A DNA stretch of 10,462 nucleotides from an uncultured Bacteroidota bacterium (GTDB taxonomy: Bacteria; Bacteroidota; Bacteroidia; Chitinophagales; Chitinophagaceae), in the NCBI GenBank assembly GCA_903851455.1, contig CAINOM010000704.1:1-10462 (forward strand), written 5' to 3'. Shown piece after piece: positions 1-6,350 of the stretch. Every line of letters begins with the position of its first letter. Within the stretch, counting starts at the first letter, position 1. The notes below the pieces were generated by a model. It had not been told where the DNA came from. It did not search any database and saw only the letters and a program-made list of their open reading frames with translations. The position numbers and the translations under genes are program-made.

Positions 1-25
1 AGTTCGTTTCTGATGCATCCGTCAT
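1..25 (-). CDS. possible start of a divergent gene, truncated by window edge
   Basis: On the reverse strand an ATG at 25-23 opens a frame reading MTDASETN before the window ends. Nothing can be said about its product. The 150-bp gap to the next gene is AT-rich and would suit a divergent promoter region, but I found no clean -7 element for this direction. A neighbouring ATG at 18-16 in another frame is an alternative, and the one at 30-28 hits a stop after two codons. This is only a possible gene start, reported because a divergent gene is plausible here. Confidence 0.22.
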
Positions 26-137
26 AGCATTCATTATTATAGAATTACAAGTTAGCAAAATTTTAAGATAATATAAAGTTTTTCAAATCAGCTCGAAAAA
101 GGCCGCAATGAGTAAGTTTCTGCTGGCGTGTTTTTTG

Positions 138-145
138 TAACTTTA
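138..145 (+). promoter_or_regulatory. candidate -7 promoter element for the lipoprotein gene
   Basis: TAACTTTA at 138-145 matches the Bacteroidota -7 consensus TAnnTTTG at 7 of 8 positions and lies 33 nt before the ATG at 179. I see no good TTG -33 element at the right distance. A GTG start at 128 in the same frame would lie upstream of this box, which favours the ATG at 179. Confidence 0.35.
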
Positions 146-178
146 GATGAAGCGTTCGGACATTTAATAAGAAACCTG

Positions 179-1285
179 ATGAGTAAACGCGTTTCTCCTT
201 TTATATACAGATGGGCTCGTTTTGCCACAAAACTTTTGCCGGTTGCTATTTTGGGCCTTCTTTTAATCTCGTCCTGCAAACCGGGTGGCTCAACGTCTCC
301 GAAACGCACCTACCGCATGGGATTTCAAAACTCCGCGCCGAGCCTTGACTTTAACAAAGTGCTTCAAGCGCTGGATATGTGGACGACCAGAGCCGATGCC
401 GCGATATTGAGCAGCCAGGCGCCGTGGGATTCCCTGTATGCAGGCGTAACGCCTGAACAGTATGTTACCAACAATTATGCGGGCCTTGTAAACTACTACC
501 GGGGTAAAAATCTGAAGATCTGGCTGTATGTAGATCCAGCCAATGGCCTTAACCGCGCAGCAGATGCAAATGACCTTGCCGCACTTGGTAAAAGCATAGC
601 CCAGCCAGCAGTGCAGCAGCTTTACAGCAGATTTTGTTTTGTGGCAGACAGCATGATCCATCCAGACCATATGGGCGTGGCATTGGAGACCAATCTCATT
701 CGTGGATTATCACCGGACTCCATTTACCAGGGTTTGAAGAGTGCAGCCGCGCTTGCCGCAGCAAGTATAAGCGCTTATGATAAAAATGTAAAGCTAAGCG
801 TAAGCGTGCAGGCGGACTGGGCTTGGGGCGCATTGTCGGGCGCGACCTACCAGGGCATAGAGCAGGACTTTACTGACTTCCCGTTCCTACAGGAGCTGGG
901 CGTTTCATCTTATCCCTACTTCGTTTATAACCAACCACAGGATATTCCATCAGGATACTATTCGCGATTGTTAAATGGCAGACCGCTACCCATTTTTGTA
1001 TCGGAAGGTGGGTGGTCTTCGCAAACTGCAGGCACATATCCTGAGACGCCGCAGAAGCAGCAGGATTATATAACAAAGCAAAGCCAGTTGCTTGATGAAG
1101 CGAACGCCATCGCCGTGTTCCAGCTTACGTTTACAGATATCAACCTTAATGCGTTACCGGCCGGCACTCCGGCCAACCTGAACCAGTTTGCCTATATAGG
1201 ACTGGCCGATACAAATTTGCAGGCGAAGCCCGCACTAAGCGCATGGGACCAGGTATTTAAACGTTCTCTCACGGCAGGTCACTAA
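179..1285 (+). CDS. lipoprotein with glycoside-hydrolase-like TIM-barrel domain
   Basis: The protein has 368 residues from the ATG at 179. This start puts a classic lipoprotein signal at the N-terminus: basic residues, a hydrophobic stretch (about 19-31) and the lipobox ISSC with Cys33. The in-frame GTG at 128 would add 17 residues ahead of the signal. The mature part looks like a single (beta/alpha)8 hydrolase domain of the clan-A type. 'LKIWLYVDP' (about 112-120) resembles an early barrel strand. 'GVALETN' (E170) and 'IFVSEGGWS' (E276) sit where clan-A enzymes carry the acid/base and nucleophile glutamates. 'GVSSYPYF' (241-248) resembles the 'G-S-Y-P' strand of GH53 endo-galactanases. The domain assignment is inference from these motifs and the substrate is unknown. 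It would be anchored to a membrane by the lipid. It stands alone: a 97-bp gap with its own promoter separates it from coaX. Confidence 0.72.
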   Translation: MSKRVSPFIYRWARFATKLLPVAILGLLLISSCKPGGSTSPKRTYRMGFQNSAPSLDFNKVLQALDMWTTRADAAILSSQAPWDSLYAGVTPEQYVTNNYAGLVNYYRGKNLKIWLYVDPANGLNRAADANDLAALGKSIAQPAVQQLYSRFCFVADSMIHPDHMGVALETNLIRGLSPDSIYQGLKSAAALAAASISAYDKNVKLSVSVQADWAWGALSGATYQGIEQDFTDFPFLQELGVSSYPYFVYNQPQDIPSGYYSRLLNGRPLPIFVSEGGWSSQTAGTYPETPQKQQDYITKQSQLLDEANAIAVFQLTFTDINLNALPAGTPANLNQFAYIGLADTNLQAKPALSAWDQVFKRSLTAGH

Positions 1286-1322
1286 ATATTCTGCGTTTCT
1301 TTCTAACTCGGTCAAAAAATAC

Positions 1323-1354
1323 TTGGCTTAAACGGGCTAATTTTTATTAATTTG
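1323..1354 (+). promoter_or_regulatory. candidate promoter of the coaX operon
   Basis: TTG at 1323-1325 (possible -33 element) is followed after 21 nt by TTAATTTG at 1347-1354, a 7-of-8 match to TAnnTTTG. The predicted transcription start would be near 1360, leaving a leader of roughly 23 nt before the coaX ATG at 1383. Only this gene of the three-gene operon has room for a promoter directly upstream. Confidence 0.45.
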
Positions 1355-1382
1355 CTACTCCTTAACAAAAAACACACAGCTA

Positions 1383-2126
1383 ATGTCCGTAAATCTTTGC
1401 ATCGACTGGGGCAATACCAGCGTTAAAGCGGCAATTTTCGATGGTGAAAAAATTCAGAAACAATTTGCTTTTTCGCCCGCGGAAGCACTTGAGAAGATAA
1501 CCTCAATAATGAGCCTCTATCCACCTGAGAAGGCTATTATTTGCTCGGTGGCCAAGCAGAACGACGAACTGGAAAACCTGGTGCGTTCGAACATTAAGAA
1601 TGTAATAACGCTTGATGGCAATACGCGCCTGCCAATACATAATGGCTATCTGACACCAGAGAGCCTGGGACCAGACCGCATTGCACTGGTGTGCGCTGCC
1701 CATATTCTCCACCCGGATAAAAACAACCTGGTTGTAAGCACGGGTACGTGTGTGACCTACAATTTTGTACAGAAAAGCAAAATGTTCAGAGGCGGAGCTA
1801 TTTCACCCGGCCTGCAGATGAGGTTGCAGGCGATGCATACGTTTACGGGAAAACTGCCGGAAGTAAACATGGATGGCGAACTGATATTGCTGGGTTATGA
1901 TACTGCAACCTGCATGCGCAGCGGCGCGGCCTATGGTATTGCCTTTGAAATAGATGGGATGATCAACGAATACGCATCGCAACACCCGGATTTTAACGCC
2001 ATATTAACGGGTGGTGATGCGCCATTCTTTGCGAGCAAAATTAAAAGTAAGATATTTGCTGACCCCGACTTATTGTTGAAGGGATTAAATTTAATTCTAA
2101 ACTATAATGTTTCATCCCCACGCTAA
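1383..2126 (+). CDS. coaX: type III pantothenate kinase
   Basis: CoaX phosphorylates pantothenate with ATP, the first step of coenzyme A synthesis, in the cytosol. The 247-residue length is normal for the family. Family motifs visible: the N-terminal phosphate loop 'DWGNTSVK' (D8-K15), the pantothenate-binding 'GPDR' (96-99), the glycine motif 'TGTCVTYNF' (120-128), 'GGAISPGL' (137-144) and 'TGGDA' (209-213). One oddity: most CoaX proteins have Asp two residues before the GT of the middle motif (D-x-G-T), and this Asp is thought to be catalytic; here the position is Ser119. The rest of the fold signature is intact, so I keep the CoaX call but flag possible altered activity. The last 20 bases overlap the start of the next gene, implying translational coupling. 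Confidence 0.9.
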   Translation: MSVNLCIDWGNTSVKAAIFDGEKIQKQFAFSPAEALEKITSIMSLYPPEKAIICSVAKQNDELENLVRSNIKNVITLDGNTRLPIHNGYLTPESLGPDRIALVCAAHILHPDKNNLVVSTGTCVTYNFVQKSKMFRGGAISPGLQMRLQAMHTFTGKLPEVNMDGELILLGYDTATCMRSGAAYGIAFEIDGMINEYASQHPDFNAILTGGDAPFFASKIKSKIFADPDLLLKGLNLILNYNVSSPR

Positions 2127-3426
2127 GTGTGTATTAACGATATTGTTTCTTTTGGGGGCATTTACCCTTTCTGCCCAAACGAGTACTAGCAGCAATCCAC
2201 TTTCCAACCGCGATAATAACCCATATTCCAAGTATGGGATCGGGGAACTACAAAACGGCAACAGCACGGTTTTAAAGGGCATGGGTAATACGACCTCCGC
2301 CTTTGAGAACCCTTATGAGATAAACAGCGATAACCCGGCATCTTACCCATATTTAAAACGCACGACATTTGAAGCAGGCATGACCGCCAGTACGCGGAAT
2401 GTGAATGCTATGGGCTCGTCGTACACGACAGGTACGGCTACATTATCTTATCTGACGATAGGCATACCGGTGAACAAAAACGCGGGGCTTTGCTTTGGGT
2501 TTAAACCTTATTCACACTCCTTTTATGCATTGGTAGATACTTTGTTTACCGCCGGCTCTCCGCTGGGTGAAACAATAAGGTCTTATACCGGGGACGGAGG
2601 ATTGAACTATGCTTACATTGGAGCTGCATATAAATATAAGGACTTCAGCATAGGGTTCAATGGCGGGTATATGTTTGGTACGATACAAAGCAATACCGAG
2701 GTAACTTCCATAGACACTGTCATTACCAACAGGGCATATACTGCGAACTATGCGAACTACAACCGCCTGGGCGGCCTTTACTGGAAGGCCGGCCTCATGT
2801 GGGAACATAACCTGGATTCAAACTACACGTTGCGGATAGGCGGTACGCTTACGCTTGGACAAAGCATTACAGAACGCCTCAGCTCATACCAGGTAAGCAT
2901 TTACAATTTTGGAGATACCCTGGTGAACGATACGAGTGCCAGCTCTGGTGAGGCACGTGGAAAGCTAAAGCTACCAATGTCGTACAGCATAGGGGCAATG
3001 CTGATGAAGGACAATAAGTGGGGAATAGGCGTTGACTTTACAGCAACACAATGGAGCCAGTTCAACAGCCAGCCGGATACCAACTTGAACCATGCGGTTG
3101 CCAAGGGCTCTTACAAGGCGAGCTTTGGTTTTGAGTTTACGCCAGATGCAAACAGCATACGCAGCTACTACTCAAAGGTTACTTACCGTGCCGGCGTCTA
3201 CTACGGAATGGATTATCTTACCTTCCAAAATACACAGTTACCTGTTTATGGCGTAACCCTTGGTGCGAGCCTGCCGTTCAGGCGTTCGTTCTCACATCTG
3301 CATACCTCTCTTGATATTGGCCGAATAGGTACGACCGCCAATAACCTGATACAGGAAACCTACGTTAGATTCTCCCTTGGCATGTCATTTAATGATCTTT
3401 GGTTCATTAAACGCAAGTATGAGTAA
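2107..3426 (+). CDS. outer-membrane beta-barrel protein of unknown function
   Basis: The protein has 439 residues. The N-terminus is a signal peptide (hydrophobic core about 9-21, likely cleavage LSA|Q after residue 23). After it comes 'NNPYSKYGIGEL...KGMGNTTSAFENPYEINSDNPASY', a layout I associate with Bacteroidota OmpP1/FadL-like barrel proteins encoded beside coaX. The remainder is rich in alternating aromatic and small residues in short strands (for example 'YIGAAYKYKDFSIGFNGGYMFG' region, about 171-192, and the C-terminal 'YVRFSLGMSF'), as expected of a barrel ending in an aromatic-rich strand. Its substrate or role is not known. It overlaps coaX by 20 nt and lptC by 8 nt, so the three are almost certainly one transcript; linkage with lptC fits an envelope role. 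Confidence 0.72.
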   Translation: MFHPHAKCVLTILFLLGAFTLSAQTSTSSNPLSNRDNNPYSKYGIGELQNGNSTVLKGMGNTTSAFENPYEINSDNPASYPYLKRTTFEAGMTASTRNVNAMGSSYTTGTATLSYLTIGIPVNKNAGLCFGFKPYSHSFYALVDTLFTAGSPLGETIRSYTGDGGLNYAYIGAAYKYKDFSIGFNGGYMFGTIQSNTEVTSIDTVITNRAYTANYANYNRLGGLYWKAGLMWEHNLDSNYTLRIGGTLTLGQSITERLSSYQVSIYNFGDTLVNDTSASSGEARGKLKLPMSYSIGAMLMKDNKWGIGVDFTATQWSQFNSQPDTNLNHAVAKGSYKASFGFEFTPDANSIRSYYSKVTYRAGVYYGMDYLTFQNTQLPVYGVTLGASLPFRRSFSHLHTSLDIGRIGTTANNLIQETYVRFSLGMSFNDLWFIKRKYE

Positions 3427-4009
3427 TATCCCCGGTAAATATCCGAGTGCTCACCTACTCCGGATACTGGTGGCAGCGGTTTTGTTTTTCGCAACGCCTT
3501 CGTGCAAGAATGACCCAAACGAAATAAGAGCGCTCACGGGTAAAGCCCAGCAGACCGAAGATCATGCCGTAGATGTTACAGTAGTTTACAGCAAGAACGG
3601 AAAGATAAACATGCGCATATTTGCCCATGACTTTGTGAGAAATGAAGGAGCCAGGCGCCCTTACATAGACATGAATACCCGCCTGAAAGTAGAGTTCTAT
3701 AACGACAGCACCGGCGCCGTAGACGATGTGCTTACCGCAGACTCATCGCGCTACTATGAAGCGCAGGGCGATATGATCATCTGGGACAGTGTGCAGATAA
3801 TAACGAGAAAGGGCGAAAAACTGAACACACAGGAACTAGTGTGGAACTCGAGCGCACAGAAATTTTTTACAGAAAAAGCCGTAAGGATCACAACACCTAC
3901 CGAAGTATTGTACGGTAATGGAATGGAAGCCAACAGTGACTTTTCGTGGTACCAGATCACGAGGCCGACGGGCACTGTGCAGGTAAATAAAGAAGAAGTA
4001 CCCCAGTAA
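3419..4009 (+). CDS. lptC: LptC-like lipopolysaccharide transport lipoprotein
   Basis: LptC is the inner-membrane-anchored periplasmic member of the Lpt bridge that passes LPS from LptBFG to LptA. The 196-residue product starts at ATG 3419, which overlaps the previous stop by 8 nt. The upstream in-frame TTG at 3377 would be buried deeper in the preceding gene and is less likely. The N-terminus carries a lipoprotein-like signal, 'LLRILVAAVLFFATPSC' with Cys29; the -1 to -3 residues S, P, T are a loose lipobox. The mature part (about 48-190) shows beta-jellyroll-like LptC features: 'VVYSKNGKINMRIFA', 'LKVEFYND', 'LTADSSRYYEAQGDMIIW', 'GEKLNTQELVWNSSAQKFFTE' and 'ITTPTEVLYGNGMEANSDF'. The last two resemble the alternating unit of OstA/LptA/LptC domains. 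Bacteroidota LptC is often a lipoprotein rather than a single-TM protein. The name is inferred from these motifs and from gene order. Confidence 0.82.
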   Translation: MSNIPGKYPSAHLLRILVAAVLFFATPSCKNDPNEIRALTGKAQQTEDHAVDVTVVYSKNGKINMRIFAHDFVRNEGARRPYIDMNTRLKVEFYNDSTGAVDDVLTADSSRYYEAQGDMIIWDSVQIITRKGEKLNTQELVWNSSAQKFFTEKAVRITTPTEVLYGNGMEANSDFSWYQITRPTGTVQVNKEEVPQ

Positions 4010-4049
4010 TTTTCCCGCCTGATTGTTCCAGAGAATTATTGAAAAAATC

Positions 4050-4190
4050 GTTTGTGGCGCCTGGCATTTCGCCCTTTCCGGGCTTTGGGCATGGAAACCT
4101 AATATTTGTCCCGGGCTGAAAGATGCCGCCCTTTCAGGGCTTGAAGCATATCGTAGTTATCTTATATTATTCCCTTACCGGGAATTCATA
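4050..4190 (+). repeat. cluster of GC-rich short inverted repeats in a convergent intergenic region
   Basis: Two near-identical 16-mers, CGCCCTTTCnGGGCTT, lie at 4070-4085 and 4127-4142 (15 of 16 bases identical). Each can fold on itself: GCCC/GGGC at 4071-4083, and GCCCT-TTC-AGGGC at 4128-4140. CTGAAAG at 4116-4122 also pairs with CTTTCAG at 4131-4137. A third small dyad, TTCCC-ttacc-GGGAA at 4170-4184, falls in the last codons of the orphan gene on the other strand. The pattern resembles GGGCTGAAAGCCC-type dispersed intergenic repeats I associate with Bacteroidota genomes; that link is from memory. The hairpins may help end transcription from lptC and from the convergent orphan gene. A TTG-initiated frame across this region (4023-4271) reads the repeats and is not a credible gene. 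Confidence 0.6.
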
Positions 4191-4502
4191 TTTTATTCCT
4201 CTAAGTTCGGCGAACTCACGTATACCGATAATGGAATAGTCGGGATCATTGTCGGTTTCGCCAGTAAGTAGTATCACATCGTAATCATCACCTGTATAGG
4301 AACTCATCGCATTGTCGCAATTCCTGGATTCAAAGTAACGCGCGGCAAAGCCCGCCTTATCATCCTCTGCAAAAGGTGAAACAACAACAGCAAGCACAAG
4401 CATAACAGGAGATGTTCCTATCTTAAAATCGGTATCGTTAAGGTCTTCAAAGTCTTCAGCTATTTCTGCTGCTTCTTCTAATGTAAATGGAGTGAACGCC
4501 AT
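4167..4502 (-). CDS. acidic 111-residue protein of unknown function
   Basis: I do not recognise this protein. It starts with ATG at 4502 and runs 111 residues. It is strongly acidic, especially residues 9-26 (EEAAEIAEDFEDLNDTDF) and the 'TGDDYDVILLTGETDNDPDY' stretch. One short hydrophobic segment, 'PVMLVLAVVVSPF' (about 32-44), looks like a buried beta strand rather than a membrane helix. There is no signal peptide, so it is probably cytosolic. It lies 72 nt downstream of the Fe-S carrier gene on the same strand with no visible terminator between them, so co-transcription is likely. Its 3' end runs into the repeat cluster. The ordered composition and sensible start support a real gene; the function is open. 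Confidence 0.6.
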   Translation of the reverse strand: MAFTPFTLEEAAEIAEDFEDLNDTDFKIGTSPVMLVLAVVVSPFAEDDKAGFAARYFESRNCDNAMSSYTGDDYDVILLTGETDNDPDYSIIGIREFAELRGIKYEFPVRE

Positions 4503-4574
4503 GTTTGATGGATAGCCGTTAGCAGGTGTAATTTAGTAGATAGCAATAATCGTGATCTTCTGGTATGTCGGCAA

Positions 4575-4919
4575 CTACACCGCAAAAGAACTGCCGCAAC
4601 CACAGGAACTGCTGGCGTTAGGATTGTTGAAAACAAAACCTCTTGCATTAAGGCCATCCGAATAGTCCACCTCCATGCCAAACAAATAAATACCATGTGC
4701 ATTCTTCATCACAACCGGTATTCCTTCTATTTCGTGCACCTCGTCATCTGCCTCAGGCTTATCAAAACCGAGCACATAACTTAGCCCGGAACAGCCGCCG
4801 CCTTTGACACCGATACGCAGGCGCTGCGTGTCGTCAAAACCAGCTTCGTTCATCAGCCGTTTCAGCTCTGCTACCGCATTAGGCGTCAGCTTTACGGGCG
4901 CACCAGTCATTGTTTCCAT
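4575..4919 (-). CDS. A-type iron-sulfur cluster carrier (IscA/SufA/ErpA family)
   Basis: A-type carriers bind Fe-S clusters or iron and hand them to apoproteins in the cytosol. The 114-residue length fits the HesB/IscA family. The three ligand cysteines are present in the standard pattern: C43 in 'GGGCSGLSY', and C106 and C108 in 'SSCGCGSSF' near the C-terminus. Supporting motifs are 'LTPNAVAELKRLM' (11-23) and 'NARGFVFNNPNA' (91-102). The start could be ATG at 4919 or the ATG three codons later at 4910; the later one matches the family's usual short N-terminus. A -7-like element ends only 4 nt before 4919 (see findings). The members isc, suf and erp cannot be told apart by sequence alone here. 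It is divergent from frr and probably co-transcribed with the acidic orphan downstream. Confidence 0.92.
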   Translation of the reverse strand: METMTGAPVKLTPNAVAELKRLMNEAGFDDTQRLRIGVKGGGCSGLSYVLGFDKPEADDEVHEIEGIPVVMKNAHGIYLFGMEVDYSDGLNARGFVFNNPNASSSCGCGSSFAV

Positions 4920-4923
4920 ATAA

Positions 4924-4931
4924 CAAAGTTA
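4924..4931 (-). promoter_or_regulatory. -7 promoter element of the Fe-S carrier gene
   Basis: Read on the reverse strand, TAACTTTG (4931 to 4924) is a perfect TAnnTTTG match. It ends 4 nt before the ATG at 4919, so transcription would start at about the A of that ATG or a few bases from it. This implies a leaderless transcript from 4919, or a leader of under 10 nt for the ATG at 4910. A TTTG at 4948-4945 is too close (13 nt) to be a normal -33 element. Confidence 0.5.
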
Positions 4932-5058
4932 GAGAAAAAAAAAACAAACCCCTAGAGAGGCTTCCCTGGCGAACATGTTTTTGGCATTAGAATTAAAAAT
5001 TTAACATCCTTTAAATTATTAGCAAAAAAGTGAAGGGTATATGGCTGTGGATTTTTAT

Positions 5059-5066
5059 TACATTTG
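5059..5066 (+). promoter_or_regulatory. -7 promoter element of frr
   Basis: TACATTTG is a perfect TAnnTTTG match, 24 nt before the frr ATG at 5091. No clear TTG was found about 20 nt upstream. An in-frame TTG at 5064 overlaps this box, which argues strongly against that start and for 5091. Confidence 0.55.
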
Positions 5067-5090
5067 CTACCTGCAAAAAGAATAAACGTT

Positions 5091-5654
5091 ATGAGCGAAG
5101 CATTAGAAAAGGTAATTGATGATGTATCGGTACAAATGAAGAAGGCAATAGGCCATCTTGAGGTGGAAATAAGCAAAATACGGGCCGGTAAAGCCACACC
5201 GCAAATAGTGGACGGTATCTATGTAGACTACTATGGCAACCCCACCCCGCTAAGCCAGGTGGCCAATGTTATGGTAGCCGACGCAAGAACGTTGTCTATA
5301 CAGCCGTGGGAAAAGAATATGCTTCACCCCATAGAGAAAGCCATCATTGCATCTAACATAGGATTGAACCCGCAGAATGATGGCAATTTCATACGGCTGT
5401 TTCTGCCTCCGCTTACTGAAGAACGCCGTAGGGAACTTGTAAAGCGTGTATTTGGAGAAGGGGAACTGGCAAAGGTGGCTGTGCGCAGCATAAGGAGGGA
5501 CAACATAGAACAAATAAAGAAGCTGCAGAAAGATGGCCTGAGCGAGGATATAGCGAAGGACGGTGAAACGCGTGTGCAGGGCATCACGGATAAGTTTATA
5601 TTGCTGGTAGACCAGCATTGCAAGGATAAGGAGAAAGAAATAATGACGGTGTAA
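5091..5654 (+). CDS. frr: ribosome recycling factor
   Basis: RRF works with EF-G to split the post-termination ribosome after a stop codon. From ATG 5091 the product is 187 residues, the normal size. Family features in order: the N-terminal helix 'MKKAIGHLEVEISKIRAGKATPQIVDGIYVDYYG' region (about 16-49), with 'RAGKATP' matching the usual 'RTGRAxP'; 'DARTLSIQPWE' at the domain II boundary; 'FIRLFLPPLTEERRRELVK'; and 'AVRSIRRDNIEQIKK', matching the conserved 'aIRNiRRD' helix. In many bacteria frr follows pyrH; here it has its own promoter, is divergent from iscA, and no pyrH is next to it. A strong terminator follows, so it is probably monocistronic. Confidence 0.97.
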   Translation: MSEALEKVIDDVSVQMKKAIGHLEVEISKIRAGKATPQIVDGIYVDYYGNPTPLSQVANVMVADARTLSIQPWEKNMLHPIEKAIIASNIGLNPQNDGNFIRLFLPPLTEERRRELVKRVFGEGELAKVAVRSIRRDNIEQIKKLQKDGLSEDIAKDGETRVQGITDKFILLVDQHCKDKEKEIMTV

Positions 5655-5684
5655 TTGTTTGCAGCAAAAAAACATTAGTATTCG

Positions 5685-5718
5685 GCCACGAAACACATAT
5701 TTGTTTCGTGGCTTTTTT
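5685..5718 (+). terminator. rho-independent terminator of frr
   Basis: A perfect 10-bp stem, GCCACGAAAC (5685-5694) with GTTTCGTGGC (5703-5712), closes an 8-nt loop and is followed directly by six T residues (5713-5718). It starts 30 nt after the frr stop codon. This is the clearest intrinsic terminator in the window. Confidence 0.9.
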
Positions 5719-5764
5719 ATCTCCATATTTCCGCCTTTATTAAACCATGCATTAATAAGTTAGT

Positions 5765-5774
5765 CAAACGTTTG
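5765..5774 (+). promoter_or_regulatory. palindrome overlapping a candidate -7 element of the first Spy-like gene
   Basis: CAAACGTTTG is a perfect 10-bp palindrome. Its last eight bases, AACGTTTG (5767-5774), match TAnnTTTG at 7 of 8 positions and lie 12 or 21 nt before the two possible ATG starts (5787, 5796). A protein binding the palindrome would cover the promoter, but a 10-bp palindrome can arise by chance. Confidence 0.3.
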
Positions 5775-5795
5775 TATTCAAAAAGAATGAACTGT

Positions 5796-6176
5796 ATGAA
5801 AAACATCCTTAGAAGTTTATTTGCCGTTTTACTGATGACCATTACAGCATCTTCTTTCGCACAGCAGCAAATGCACCAAAGATCACCGGAAGAAAGAGCG
5901 CAGCGCCAGACGATGTGGATGCAGAAAAACCTGGGACTTACCGAGGACCAAAACAAAAAAGTGTATGATATTATGCTGTACCATGCGCAACAGGCAGACA
6001 ACGATAAGAGTATGCCTCCCACCCCAGATACCAAGGCTGAAAAGAAGCAGTTGAAAAGAGATACTGATGCAGAACTCAGGGCTGTCCTTACCGGCGATCA
6101 ATACCAGAAATACCAGCAGCATGTGCAGGAAATGAAGGCCAAAAGGCAGGATCGCAAGTCGGAGATGCCTTATTGA
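5796..6176 (+). CDS. small periplasmic Spy/CpxP-like protein
   Basis: The product is 126 residues from ATG 5796; ATG 5787 would add only three residues. The N-terminus is a signal peptide ('MKNILRSLFAVLLMTITASSFA|QQQ', cleavage after about residue 22). The mature protein is short, very charged and helical. It carries the LTxxQ signature of the Spy/CpxP family (PF07813), 'LGLTEDQNKKV' at about 46-56. A second related unit, 'LRAVLTGDQYQKYQQHVQEMK', follows at about 94-114. Spy-type proteins act as ATP-independent chaperones or stress sensors in the periplasm of enterobacteria; in Bacteroidota such proteins are common and largely uncharacterised. The gene downstream encodes a clear relative with the same two-part pattern. 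A heptamer repeat begins at the base right after the stop codon. Confidence 0.8.
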   Translation: MKNILRSLFAVLLMTITASSFAQQQMHQRSPEERAQRQTMWMQKNLGLTEDQNKKVYDIMLYHAQQADNDKSMPPTPDTKAEKKQLKRDTDAELRAVLTGDQYQKYQQHVQEMKAKRQDRKSEMPY

Positions 6177-6239
6177 GTCGTAAGTCGTAAGCCGTAAGTC
6201 GTAAGTCGTAAGTCATTAGTCGTAAGTCATAAGTCGTAA
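6177..6239 (+). repeat. heptanucleotide tandem repeat (GTCGTAA)9
   Basis: Nine consecutive 7-bp units run from the first base after the Spy-like gene's stop codon. Six are exact GTCGTAA; three are single-base or two-base variants (GCCGTAA at 6191, GTCATTA at 6212, GTCATAA at 6226). A run of T residues follows at 6241-6246. The tract lies in a non-coding gap, has no self-complementarity that would make it a normal terminator, and has the form of a slippage-prone simple repeat. Confidence 0.95.
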
Positions 6240-6308
6240 GTTTTTTACTTCGCAAAAATGTCATTGGGGCGCGGGTCGAAATAGATTAAGCATGGACGCG
6301 CGGGACTC

Positions 6309-6331
6309 GTGTTTATAAAACACTACTTTTG
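6309..6331 (+). promoter_or_regulatory. candidate promoter with adjoining dyad for the second Spy-like gene
   Basis: TACTTTTG (6324-6331) is a perfect TAnnTTTG match 19 nt before the ATG at 6351. Immediately upstream is the dyad GTGTTT-ATA-AAACAC (6309-6323), placed where a bound protein would block or assist polymerase. A weaker box, TAACTTTC (6337-6344), sits 6 nt before the ATG and could be an alternative start site. Confidence 0.45.
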
Positions 6332-6350
6332 CTGCTTAACTTTCCAATAA

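Noticed and set aside
2107..2126. Possible frameshift joining coaX and the outer-membrane protein
   Set aside because: Both proteins have complete ends: coaX reaches normal family length and the next gene opens with a full signal peptide, so a simple 20-nt overlap explains it.
4023..4271. TTG-initiated 82-codon frame after lptC
   Set aside because: It reads straight through the palindrome cluster, overlaps the better-supported orphan gene on the other strand, and lacks an ATG or a recognisable domain.
4952..5197. 81-residue frame opposite the start of frr
   Set aside because: It is antisense to the conserved N-terminal part of frr and its promoter; the composition is that of a shadow frame.
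6177..6246. CRISPR-like array or terminator at the GTCGTAA tract
   Set aside because: Units are contiguous with no spacers, so it is not CRISPR; the unit has no self-complementary stem, so it is not a standard terminator despite the T-run.
6269..6305. Direct repeat GCGCGGG (6269-6275 and 6298-6304) upstream of the second Spy-like gene
   Set aside because: The copies are short and the flanks do not match; chance in a GC-rich patch is the simpler reading.
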